DNA of 64,000 nucleotides, taken from the NCBI GenBank assembly GCA_026414565.1, contig JAOAIT010000027.1:1-64000 (forward strand), read 5' to 3'. The position numbers and the translations under genes are program-made. The first letter of the stretch is position 1, and each line of letters opens with the position of its first letter. The notes under the pieces were generated by a model that ran no database searches, was not told the DNA's origin, and saw only the letters and a program-made list of their open reading frames with translations. The stretch comes from Verrucomicrobiia bacterium (lineage in GTDB: Bacteria; Verrucomicrobiota; Verrucomicrobiia; Limisphaerales; Fontisphaeraceae). This document shows positions 8,875-16,802 of this stretch, one piece after another.

Positions 8875-9113
8875 TCAGCAATCCTTTCTAGTTCCTCCCC
8901 CACATGGTTATGCAAGCTTTGCTGCGTCCCGAACATCCAGGAACCGGGCCAGGGCTTGGCCATGCCCCGCTTGGCTTTGCGGCCATGCCGGCGTAGCTTG
9001 CAGTCTGGTGGGTTGCACATGGGTTCATCGGCCCAACGCTGCACAGCAGCCAATGGGTAGTTTAGTGTGGCGCATTATCTAATGTAGCCTTGGTGGGGTC
9101 AAGTCCGTCAATT
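8875..9113. other. Intergenic region between AIPR gene and duplicated fucosidase 5' region
   Basis: About 240 bases with no convincing gene. It must contain the AIPR promoter on the minus strand and the breakpoint with the fucosidase-derived repeat. Short similar units GGCTTGGCCATGCC and GGCTTTGCGGCCATGCC occur near 8955-8995. I see no RNA gene. Confidence 0.5.
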
Positions 9114-9232
9114 TCCCCCCGCCGCGCCCCTGCATTCCCCCCGGCGCATCGCCCGCTTGCCCCCGGCGGCGCAGGCGCGTAAGATGCCGGCATGATCTAC
9201 CGCACGCTCCTCCCGCTCGTCCTCGCGCTGGC
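9114..9232 (+). repeat. 119-bp direct repeat, copy A (fucosidase upstream region and first codons)
   Basis: Aligned base by base with 13313-13431, offset 4199, this segment differs at one position only (GCAGGCGCG versus GCACGCGCG). It includes the spacer, the putative ribosome-binding region and codons 1-13 of the alpha-L-fucosidase gene. The low divergence implies a recent duplication or ongoing gene conversion. Confidence 0.95.
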
Positions 9233-9419
9233 TTGCATAGCATGGCACTTGGACTCATTTGCGCGAGACTGTCTAGTTGATGCGAATGGCGGACGCCGAA
9301 TGGTGTGCCGGGCGGACGTTTGCGTTCTCGGAGGGAATCCAGTCCCACCCAATTCGTCTCATCCCACCGCCTGTTGGTCCCCGCGTGGCGGCATACGCCA
9401 CGTCCGGCAACTTGAATAA
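9192..9419 (+). pseudogene. Chimeric ORF: duplicated fucosidase start fused to unrelated sequence
   Basis: The ORF starts at the copied fucosidase ATG (MIYRTLLPLVLALA, its signal-peptide core). It leaves the repeat at 9232 and continues for about 60 unrelated codons to a TAA at 9417-9419. That stop is 5 nt before the ATG of the RT-nitrilase gene. The peptide is probably a by-product, but its translation could couple ribosomes into the RT gene, which lacks its own Shine-Dalgarno sequence. Confidence 0.6.
9384..9402 (+). promoter_or_regulatory. Perfect hairpin just upstream of the RT gene
   Basis: CGTGGCG (9384-9390) and CGCCACG (9396-9402) form a 7-bp perfect stem with the loop GCATA, 22 nt before the RT start codon. 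It could be a translational control element or part of an RT-associated structured RNA. It has no T-tract and so is unlikely to be a terminator. Confidence 0.45.
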
Positions 9420-9424
9420 GATTT

Positions 9425-12400
9425 ATGTCCTGGGAAGACCCTAACTTCATCACCCTGTCCGACCTCTATTTGGCCTACCGGAAGGCCAAAGTTGACGTGT
9501 ATTACGAAAAGGTTAACATCGCCGGAGTCCCCTTTTGCAAATACGAGGTCAATCTGGATCGCAATCTCCGTTCCCTCCTCAAACAGTTGAGTTCCGACCG
9601 GCCGGCTTGGATGACTAACACCAACTTTATCGGTTCACACTCTTACATTCCGAAATCCATTGAACCAGACCCAAGACTTATGGCGGACACGAGCTGTCCT
9701 CACTTTTTCAGCTCCGACGCGGACAAGCGGTGGGACTGGTGGTGCCAACAGAACAAAGATAAGCCGGAGGCCTCATTCCGTTTAGTCGGCCAACACCCAG
9801 TGGACTTCCACATCGTTTCGACCCTCTGGATTATGAAGGTGGGCCAATATTACGATGCCTGCCTAGGGGTGGAGGCAAAAGGTTCACGCCTTCGGCGCTA
9901 TACGGAAGTCGAGAATGACCTGCCGCCTGATCGAATACCGGAATTGAATCCGTATGCAACAGGTTGTTTTCGCCCATATGCGGTGGATTACAAAAACTGG
10001 CGGTCTAGCGGCCTGGCTGCTATTCGTAAGTCTTTGGAAAACAAAGAGTCGGTTGTCGCCATCACAATGGACATCCGGCAGTTCTATCACCGGGTTTGCC
10101 CTGAGTTTCTGCTTGATCCTGATTTTCTGGATGAGGCGAAACTGAAACTTTCCGCGGACCAGAAGACTTTCACCCGTCAAATGATCACAGCCTTGGCAAC
10201 CTGGGCGCAGTCATCTGGACAGCCTGAAACCAGCCAGCGCCCCATTGGGCTGCCGGTTGGCCTGACAGCCTCGAAAGTTATCGCCAACGTCGCGCTCCTG
10301 GCTTTCGACCGTGCCGTTAAGCGAGAGCTCAGCCCAATCTACTATGGGCGTTACGTGGACGACGTGTTTCTAGTCATCCGGGACACCGGGGAATTTTCAT
10401 CAAGTTCCGCTTTGGGTCAGTTCATCGTCGATCGTCTCAGGGGTCTGCTCCGGAAGGCTGATACGGGAAACTCTTACCGGTTCGTGCCTGTGTATGACAA
10501 AGAACGCAGCCTTATGGAGTTTGCGGAGGCCAAACAGAAGATGTTTTTGCTGTCCGGGCAGGCTGGACTCGATTTGCTGGATGGCATCGAGCAGCAGGTG
10601 AACGATGCGTCCAGCGAATGGCGGATGCTCGCGGATTTACCGGACGATGAAGGTGAATTGCTAAAAAACATTTTGTGCCCCGGTCGAGACGCCAGTGCTG
10701 CCGTGGACAATCTCCGCAAAGCCGACGGTGTCAGCGTTCGCCGATTGGAGTTTTCTCTCGTGCTGCGGAATTTGGAAGCCATTGAGCGCGACTTGCCCCC
10801 GAGCGCCTGGAAGAAACAGCGGAAGGCTTTCTTCGACGTGGTTTTCAACCATATTCTCACAATTCCGGGGGTGTTTGATTTCTTTCCATTTTTGACCCGC
10901 CTCCTTGGATTGTCGGTCGCCTGCGGGGAATTCGACATCGCCGTAAAACTGGTTCGCAGGTTCCAGCAGGTCATGAGGCACATGAAGCAAACGACGCGCT
11001 TTGAACCGACTAATGCGGTTGCTTCCTGCCTTGAATACACAGCACGCGCTTTTGCCTTGAGCGTACTTCAAGCTCTTGGCCCGTCTCCGAACGTCAAAAA
11101 AAGCCTCTGGCGTTTGTGGAAGGCACTGGATGCACTGGCGGACGGCCGACTGGCGATGACCAAAAGCGAGATTTCATCTGCAGCATTTCAACTCTGGCTT
11201 CATGATCTTGGGAGGCAGAGCTACCGGGAGAGCCTCATGAAGCGCGGCACCCTTGCCGCGCAGGCCCGCGTAAAGTTCCCGCCAATTAAAATTGATGTAG
11301 TGGCGAAACGGAAACTGCGCGTCGCTGAAATCGAGGCATTTATTGAGGCTGCGCAACCCTTGTTGAAGCGCACTCCATTCCTGGGGGCCTTGGTATTCCC
11401 CACCCGCCCATTCTCCCCTGCCGAGATCACACAACTCATCCCCGAATCGCTTAATAAACCGCAAATATTGTGGCGGTTCGTGAAGGCGTTGAGGGGGCTG
11501 GCCATCAGTCCACCGCCTGGCAATGGCACGGGCCAGAAAACCATTCAGGGTGACCGCCCAATCCGCTTGCCAGTTGAAAACGCACCTGCAAAACCGCTCG
11601 TTGCTTTGCCTTGCCTGCTGACCCACTTGGGAAGCTGGAGGGCATCCGTTCGCGGTCAGATCGACCCTGACAAAAGAAGGTATTTTAGGATCAACCGGTT
11701 GGTTAACGATATTTTGCGACACCCCAAGAAGCCCCACTACATTATTTTTCCAGAGCTGTCCATTCCTAGGAACTGGTTTGGGCGGATTGCCTATAAGCTG
11801 GCCAAGAGTGGGATTTCAGTAATCGCCGGACTTGAGTATGAGCACCACGGCCATAGCCTCGTCTCGAATCAGGTGTGGGCCTCCCTCGTGACCGACGTTC
11901 TGGGATACCGCTCGAGCGTCATATACTGGCAAGAAAAAGAGGAAGCCGCTCTGCACGAAGAAAGAGAGTTGTGGCAGCAGGCCCGTCTGCGGCTCGCTCC
12001 AATGGGGGCGATTCAGAAGCCTGTGATTCAACATGGGCTCTGTGCTTTTGGCCTTCTGGTGTGCAGCGAGCTTACGGACATGCAGAACCGGTTGCGTTTC
12101 CGTGGGAATGTTGACGCCATCTTCGTCGCCGAGTGGAATCAAGATACCAAGACGTTTGCGTCTTTGGTCGAGGCTGCCGCCTTGGATGTCCATTGCTACG
12201 TAGTTCAGGTCAACAATCGTGCCTACGGTGATTGCCGCATCAGAGCGCCAGCAAAAGAGGATCACAACCGGGACCTGGTGCGCCTCAAGGGGGGGGTAAC
12301 CGACTACTTTGTTGTTGGTGAATTGGATGTGCCCGCATTGCGAGAGTTTCAGTCACAGGCGCGGTCACCTGATAAACCTTTTAAGCCGGTGCCTTCCGGG

Positions 12401-12448
12401 TTTGAATTGGCGCCTTTTCGTCAAAGTCCCCCGTCATTGAATGGGTAA
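9425..12448 (+). CDS. Defence-associated reverse transcriptase with C-terminal nitrilase domain (DRT1/UG1-like)
   Basis: 1007 residues. The N-terminal third is a reverse transcriptase: motif A TMDIRQFYH with Asp216, motif B RPIGLPVGLTAS from about 272, and catalytic YVDD at 310-313. A helical region of about 370 residues follows. The C-terminal part is a carbon-nitrogen hydrolase (nitrilase) domain with catalytic glutamate Glu777 in FPELSIP and nucleophile Cys880 in LLVCSELTD; Lys865 is a possible third catalytic residue. This order matches class 1 UG reverse transcriptases, whose member DRT type 1 protects against phages. The gene is divergent from an AIPR gene and has no Shine-Dalgarno sequence; its start is 5 nt after a chimeric ORF. 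Codon and base composition differ from the GC-rich neighbours, consistent with transfer. Product and target of either active site are unknown. Confidence 0.9.
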   Translation: MSWEDPNFITLSDLYLAYRKAKVDVYYEKVNIAGVPFCKYEVNLDRNLRSLLKQLSSDRPAWMTNTNFIGSHSYIPKSIEPDPRLMADTSCPHFFSSDADKRWDWWCQQNKDKPEASFRLVGQHPVDFHIVSTLWIMKVGQYYDACLGVEAKGSRLRRYTEVENDLPPDRIPELNPYATGCFRPYAVDYKNWRSSGLAAIRKSLENKESVVAITMDIRQFYHRVCPEFLLDPDFLDEAKLKLSADQKTFTRQMITALATWAQSSGQPETSQRPIGLPVGLTASKVIANVALLAFDRAVKRELSPIYYGRYVDDVFLVIRDTGEFSSSSALGQFIVDRLRGLLRKADTGNSYRFVPVYDKERSLMEFAEAKQKMFLLSGQAGLDLLDGIEQQVNDASSEWRMLADLPDDEGELLKNILCPGRDASAAVDNLRKADGVSVRRLEFSLVLRNLEAIERDLPPSAWKKQRKAFFDVVFNHILTIPGVFDFFPFLTRLLGLSVACGEFDIAVKLVRRFQQVMRHMKQTTRFEPTNAVASCLEYTARAFALSVLQALGPSPNVKKSLWRLWKALDALADGRLAMTKSEISSAAFQLWLHDLGRQSYRESLMKRGTLAAQARVKFPPIKIDVVAKRKLRVAEIEAFIEAAQPLLKRTPFLGALVFPTRPFSPAEITQLIPESLNKPQILWRFVKALRGLAISPPPGNGTGQKTIQGDRPIRLPVENAPAKPLVALPCLLTHLGSWRASVRGQIDPDKRRYFRINRLVNDILRHPKKPHYIIFPELSIPRNWFGRIAYKLAKSGISVIAGLEYEHHGHSLVSNQVWASLVTDVLGYRSSVIYWQEKEEAALHEERELWQQARLRLAPMGAIQKPVIQHGLCAFGLLVCSELTDMQNRLRFRGNVDAIFVAEWNQDTKTFASLVEAAALDVHCYVVQVNNRAYGDCRIRAPAKEDHNRDLVRLKGGVTDYFVVGELDVPALREFQSQARSPDKPFKPVPSGFELAPFRQSPPSLNG

Positions 12449-12570
12449 AATACAAGAACAGGCATTGCGAATCCTCATTGAAACAGTGATAAACGCCCCA
12501 AAGTCGTAGTCAAGACTTCTCGCAACGGGCGCTTGGATGCCTGGATTCGACACTACTTTTGAGCAAAGCT

Positions 12571-12861
12571 TCAATCTTTTTCTTCTAGCGGGAAAATAGG
12601 CCTAAATAATTGAGTCGCCATTGCATCAAGGACGGTCTCAGTACTGCTCGGAAACAACGGGTTAAGGAAGGCCACATCGAGGACAGCCCACGAATTGAAC
12701 AGCAAGCGCAGGACGTTGGCGACACATGAGACATTACCCACACAATTACAAGGCGATGCTTCTGAAGTTAAATAGAAGCTCATCCAAACCCTAAGGCAAG
12801 CCGTAGCGGCCGCCTTCAGCGCAAAATACAAGGCCGCTCCAGGGGTAAAGATGCGGCTCAT
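12571..12861 (-). CDS. Doubtful small hypothetical ORF
   Basis: A 96-codon frame with an ATG and two hydrophobic stretches (around NVLRLLFNSWAVLDVAFLNP). It has no clear ribosome-binding site and matches no family I recognise. It may be a decayed or chance frame in the island. Confidence 0.2.
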   Translation of the reverse strand: MSRIFTPGAALYFALKAAATACLRVWMSFYLTSEASPCNCVGNVSCVANVLRLLFNSWAVLDVAFLNPLFPSSTETVLDAMATQLFRPIFPLEEKD

Positions 12862-12876
12862 TGCGGAATCCGTGGC

Positions 12877-13026
12877 ATGAATAATAATGAGTTTTCCGCC
12901 AAAGCACCGGCCACTCCAGCCAGCGCCATGGCTCTGCTTCTAGATGTTGTGATAGATCGGCTACTTGACAAGGGACCGATCATCGCATTTGACAACCCAA
13001 ATCAAGGCACCTACAGCTCTTACTGA
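12877..13026 (+). CDS. Doubtful 49-residue hypothetical ORF
   Basis: ATG AAT AAT AAT opens a frame that contains MALLLDVVIDRLLDKGPI and ends at TGA 13024-13026. A weak GGA lies about 9 nt upstream. It is amphipathic-helix-like in the middle. Its small size and unknown family leave it uncertain. It is divergent from the 12571-12861 frame. Confidence 0.2.
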   Translation: MNNNEFSAKAPATPASAMALLLDVVIDRLLDKGPIIAFDNPNQGTYSSY

Positions 13027-13055
13027 AAGCACCTGGGAAGGAGCATCAACGAGAT

Positions 13056-13085
13056 TGATGAAGGCGCAAAGCCTTCAGGTCATCA
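13056..13085 (+). other. Stem-loop in the 3' intergenic region of the RT gene
   Basis: TGAAGGC (13059-13065) and GCCTTCA (13071-13077) form a perfect 7-bp stem with the loop GCAAA. The stem can extend through TGA/TCA after a short bulge. No T-run follows, so a terminator is less likely than a structured RNA element. Confidence 0.4.
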
Positions 13086-13207
13086 GGCTTAATGATAGAG
13101 GCTCCGTATGGACGGGCCATTCCGCTCTTCGAGATTGCCCCTTGTAGTTTCCTTGCCCCGTTCAACCGGGTCATCTTAAATTAAAGTCAGCGCAAGAATT
13201 GGGTTAA

Positions 13208-13297
13208 CCTCCTGCCGCCGTGGGCGTGATCTTCGGCTTCGTCCCGGCCTGCAAAGCCGCCCGCCTGGACCCCATCGAAGCCCTCCGCCAAGAATAA
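13208..13297 (+). pseudogene. ABC transporter permease (MacB/FtsX-like) C-terminal remnant, copy 2
   Basis: After an in-frame stop (13205-13207), 29 codons read PAAVGVIFGFVPACKAARLD and PIEALRQE, then TAA. This is the last transmembrane segment and conserved end of a MacB-type permease. The rest of the gene is absent, cut off at the right edge of the island. It appears to keep the native junction with the fucosidase gene 93 nt downstream. Confidence 0.75.
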
Positions 13298-13312
13298 TCC
13301 ACGGGCGGCCCG

Positions 13313-13431
13313 TCCCCCCGCCGCGCCCCTGCATTCCCCCCGGCGCATCGCCCGCTTGCCCCCGGCGGCGCACGCGCGTAAGATGCCGGCATGATCTACC
13401 GCACGCTCCTCCCGCTCGTCCTCGCGCTGGC
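13313..13431 (+). repeat. 119-bp direct repeat, copy B (native fucosidase 5' region)
   Basis: The counterpart of 9114-9232, with a single mismatch. Here the repeat continues into the intact fucosidase gene, so this is taken as the original copy. Confidence 0.95.
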
Positions 13432-15178
13432 CGGGACACTGGCCGCGCAAACCCCCACCAAAGATTTCCGTCAGGAAACCCCCGCCGAGCGCGACGCCCG
13501 CATGGCCTGGTTCCGCGAGGCCCGCTTCGGCATGTTCATCCACTGGGGCGTTTACGCCGTGCCCGCCGGCGAATGGCAGGGCAAAACCCACTACGGCGAA
13601 TGGTTTCTGGAGGAAACCAAAATGCCGGTCTCCCAGTACGAGCAATTCGCGCAGCAGTTCAACCCCGTGAAATTCGACGCCCGCCAATGGGTCCGCATGG
13701 CCAAAGAGGCCGGCATGCGCTACCTCGTCATCACCAGCAAGCACCACGACGGCTTCGGCCTCTTTCGCTCCGAGCTTACCGACTGGTGCATCAAGCGCAC
13801 CCCCTTCCCGCGCGATCCGCTGCAGGAACTGGCCGCGGCCTGCAAAGACGCGGGCCTCGTGCTCTGCTTCTACTATTCCATCATGGACTGGCACCACCCC
13901 GACTGGGGCACGCGCCGCAAATATCATGACCTCGCCACCGGCACGCCCGACATGGACCGCTACGTGGCCTTCATGAAAGGCCAGCTCAAGGAACTCCTCA
14001 CCCGCTACGGCCCCATCGGCATCTTGTGGTTCGACGGCGAATGGGAAAGCCCCTGGACCCACGAGCGCGGCGTGGACCTTTACAACTACGTGCGCAGCCT
14101 GCAACCCCGCATCATCGTCAACAACCGCGTCGGCAAGGGCCGCGCCGGCATGAGCGGCATGGACCAGGGCCAGGGCGTCGGCGATTACGGCACCCCCGAG
14201 CAGGAAATCCCCCCCACCGGCTTCGGCCCCGGCGTGGACTGGGAATCGTGCATGACCATGAACAACCATTGGGGCTACAACAAACACGATCAAAACTGGA
14301 AATCCACCCGCACCCTCCTCCGCAACCTGATTGACTGCGCCAGCAAAGGCGGCAACTACCTCCTCAACATCGGCCCCACCGCCGAGGGCACCTTCCCGGA
14401 ACCCTGCGTGCAACGCCTCGCCGAGATGGGCGCCTGGATGAAGCTCAACGGCGAGGCCATTTACGGCACCACCGCCAGCCCCTTCAAAAAACTCCCCTGG
14501 GGCCGCTGCACCCAAAAACCCGGCAAGCTCTACCTGCACGTCTTCGACTGGCCCAACGACGGCCGCCTGCTGGTGCCCCTCGCCAATCAAGTCACCCGCG
14601 CCTACCTCCTGGCCCACCGCCAAACCGCCCTGGCCGTCGCCCCCGGCCCGGCAGACACCGGCGGCCTGCTGGTGAGCGTGCCCGCCGCCGCACCCGATCC
14701 CCACGCCTCGGTCGTGGTGCTCGAAATCACCGGCCCGCCGCAGGTCACCGCCCTGGCCCCTCCCCTCACCCAGGCGGCCGACGGCACCCTCACCCTGAAA
14801 GCCGACGACGCCGAAATTGTCGGCCGCACCGCCCGGCTCGAGACCAAGGCCGGCGGCGTGCCCAACATCGGCTTTTGGACCAACCCCCAGGACCGCGTGG
14901 AATGGACGGCCAAAATCACCCGGCCCGGCGCCTTCGCCGTCGAGCTGCACTACGCCTGCGCCCCCAACAACGGCGGCCAGTTCGCCCTCACCGCCGGCAA
15001 CCAAAAACTGGAGGCCACCGTCGCGCCCACCCAGGATTGGACCGATTTTGTCACCACCCGCATCGGCCGCCTCACCCTCGAAACCGCCGGCCCCGTCACC
15101 TTCACCCTCCAGCCCCTCAAAAAACAGGGCCAAGCCCTCATGAACCTCCGCGCCGTCAAACTCATCCCCCTCCCCTAA
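13391..15178 (+). CDS. Secreted alpha-L-fucosidase (GH29)
   Basis: 595 residues. The signal peptide (about residues 1-18, LPLVLALAGTLAAQ) directs export. The GH29 catalytic domain spans about 30-370: ARFGMFIHWGVYAVPAGEW, the ITSKHHDGFGLF substrate motif, YYSIMDWHHPDW, and the nucleophile Asp215 in ILWFDGEW. The enzyme releases alpha-L-fucose from glycans such as algal fucoidan fragments or mucin-type chains. The C-terminal about 120 residues (from about 475) look like a carbohydrate-binding beta-sandwich. The gene's 5' end is the source of the duplicated repeat at 9114. It is convergent with the PQQ-repeat protein. Confidence 0.95.
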   Translation: MIYRTLLPLVLALAGTLAAQTPTKDFRQETPAERDARMAWFREARFGMFIHWGVYAVPAGEWQGKTHYGEWFLEETKMPVSQYEQFAQQFNPVKFDARQWVRMAKEAGMRYLVITSKHHDGFGLFRSELTDWCIKRTPFPRDPLQELAAACKDAGLVLCFYYSIMDWHHPDWGTRRKYHDLATGTPDMDRYVAFMKGQLKELLTRYGPIGILWFDGEWESPWTHERGVDLYNYVRSLQPRIIVNNRVGKGRAGMSGMDQGQGVGDYGTPEQEIPPTGFGPGVDWESCMTMNNHWGYNKHDQNWKSTRTLLRNLIDCASKGGNYLLNIGPTAEGTFPEPCVQRLAEMGAWMKLNGEAIYGTTASPFKKLPWGRCTQKPGKLYLHVFDWPNDGRLLVPLANQVTRAYLLAHRQTALAVAPGPADTGGLLVSVPAAAPDPHASVVVLEITGPPQVTALAPPLTQAADGTLTLKADDAEIVGRTARLETKAGGVPNIGFWTNPQDRVEWTAKITRPGAFAVELHYACAPNNGGQFALTAGNQKLEATVAPTQDWTDFVTTRIGRLTLETAGPVTFTLQPLKKQGQALMNLRAVKLIPLP

Positions 15179-15248
15179 CCCCCCCGAGCGGGCAAAGGTA
15201 CGGCAGGCATCACGCCGATCCAACGCCAGTTGCCCCTTCGGGCCGGCG

Positions 15249-16598
15249 TTACTTCGCCTGGATGTCGTAGCAGTAGAGCGTCTCCTGATCCCGGAGGTAG
15301 AGCTTGCCGTTGGCAATCACCGGATGCGCCCACGCCGGCAGCCGCGTGCGGTCCGGCTGCTCAAAACGCCCGCGCTCGCGGTACTCTTTGGCATTCGGCT
15401 CAATCAACAGCACCGTGCCGCGCTCGGTGCGGTAGTAGATGCGGCCGTCCGCATAGGCCACCGACCCTTTGGGGGCGGGGCGCTCCGGCAGATCGCGCGC
15501 ATCCCACAGCACCTCACCGGTTTTGAAGTTCAAACAGGCCAGGTAACCGCCCTCGTTGCCGCCGTTGGCCCCGTACAGGCAGCCGTCCAGCACCACCATG
15601 CCGCCATGATGATTTTGCATCCGCCGGGTGAAATACACTTCTTCGGCCGTCCAGTTGCCGGCGGCATCTTTGCTCAGTTTCACCGCCCCGCCGCCGGCGC
15701 CGTAAGCGGAGGCGGCGAAGACCAGCCCGTCCTGGTAAATGGGCGTGGAGCAGTTGATGCCCATGCCGTTGGCCGGCTTGTCATAGCGCCACAGCAGTTT
15801 GCCGTCCGCCGCCGCCACGCCAATCACGCCCCGCGCGGTGAACTGCACATACTGCCGCTGGCCCTCCACCTCAATGGCAATGGCCGAGGCATAGGCCGCC
15901 CCCCCGCCGCCCATGCCGCCCCGCCGCCCGCCGCCCGGGCCGGGCGGGCCGCCCTCCGCCGGCGGGGGATTGGTGCTCTGGGGCACCGTGGTTTTCCAGA
16001 GCGTTTCGCCCGTCATTTTGTTGAGCGCCACCAGCATGGCGTCCGGCGCGCCGGGCGTGACGATGACTTTGTCGCCATCCACCAGCGGGGACTCACGATA
16101 GCTCCACGCCGGCACGCGCCCGCCAAAATCGCGCGTGAGGCTGCGCTGCCAGAGGATTTTGCCGTCGCTGGTTTGCAGGCAGGCCACCTCGCCCCCCAGG
16201 CCCACCACATACAGCCGGTTGCCGTCCACCGTGGGGGTGCAGGCGGGGCCTTCGCGGCTCTGGGTCATCCGCTGATTGTACGCCGGGCCCAGGCGGGCCG
16301 CCCAGATTTCCTTGCCGTCCTTTTCGTTCAACGCCCAGACCACCTCGTCCTCGCCGCGGTTGGCCATGCCGTAGATGCGGCCGGCCGCAACGGAGGGGGT
16401 GCTGTCGCCCCCGCCCAGGCCGGTGGCTTTCCAGGCCAGCGGCGGGCCCTCCTTGGGCCATTCTTTGAGCAGGCCGGTTTCCTTGGAGAGATTGTTGCGC
16501 TGGGGACCCTGCCATTGCGGCCAGTCCTCGGCGCCGACAAAACTGGCGCAGGCCGCGGCGGTAAGCAGAGCCAGGAGGGACGACGAATAATGCATCAT
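15249..16598 (-). CDS. Exported PQQ-binding-like beta-propeller protein
   Basis: Starting at the ATG at 16598 gives about 449 residues with a signal peptide ending near SFVGAED. The longer frame to 16646 adds 16 residues upstream and lacks better support. The mature start [12 protein letters not shown] and repeated strands such as [37 protein letters not shown] and [11 protein letters not shown] are blades of a PQQ-type eight-bladed propeller, as in BamB-like proteins. There is a glycine-rich loop (about [14 protein letters not shown]) in the middle. No heme or PQQ-dehydrogenase catalytic motif is seen. It is likely a periplasmic scaffold or binding protein, common in Planctomycetes and Verrucomicrobia. 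Confidence 0.88.
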   Translation of the reverse strand: MMHYSSSLLALLTAAACASFVGAEDWPQWQGPQRNNLSKETGLLKEWPKEGPPLAWKATGLGGGDSTPSVAAGRIYGMANRGEDEVVWALNEKDGKEIWAARLGPAYNQRMTQSREGPACTPTVDGNRLYVVGLGGEVACLQTSDGKILWQRSLTRDFGGRVPAWSYRESPLVDGDKVIVTPGAPDAMLVALNKMTGETLWKTTVPQSTNPPPAEGGPPGPGGGRRGGMGGGGAAYASAIAIEVEGQRQYVQFTARGVIGVAAADGKLLWRYDKPANGMGINCSTPIYQDGLVFAASAYGAGGGAVKLSKDAAGNWTAEEVYFTRRMQNHHGGMVVLDGCLYGANGGNEGGYLACLNFKTGEVLWDARDLPERPAPKGSVAYADGRIYYRTERGTVLLIEPNAKEYRERGRFEQPDRTRLPAWAHPVIANGKLYLRDQETLYCYDIQAK

Positions 16599-16802
16599 GA
16601 GATTCACCAGGTTAATAGCCGATGGCACACCCGGCCATCGTGACACCGCCCTAGACGCCCAAACCGCCGGATTGGTTACAGCCTAACGCCAGGGCCGCCG
16701 GCCGGCCGGCTTGGGCCGCGCGGGGCAGGGGATCCGGGCGGGGGGGCGGGGCCTTGGGCATTGTCACTCCCCGCTCCCGCGTCTATATTGCGGCGACTGC
16801 TT

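Larger units (their letters stand above)
7093..13207. mobile_element. Accessory (defence) island bounded by duplicated host sequence
   Basis: This segment holds an AIPR-family gene and an RT-nitrilase gene and is visibly less GC-rich than its flanks. On its left is a permease tail (7056-7087). Inside it is a copy of the fucosidase upstream region and 5' end (9114-9232). On its right are both, in the native order (13259-13290 and 13313-13431). No integrase, transposase or terminal inverted repeat is visible. The pattern suggests a host-locus duplication combined with two insertions, rather than a classic transposon. Confidence 0.55.
12449..13207. other. 760-bp low-GC intergenic region 3' of the RT gene
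   Basis: It has no recognisable gene family. It contains two weak small ORFs (12571-12861 minus, 12877-13026 plus) and a stable hairpin near 13056-13085. It ends at a stop codon directly before the permease remnant. Several UG/retron-type RT systems carry a structured non-coding RNA beside the RT, so an RNA gene here is possible but unproven. Confidence 0.4.
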
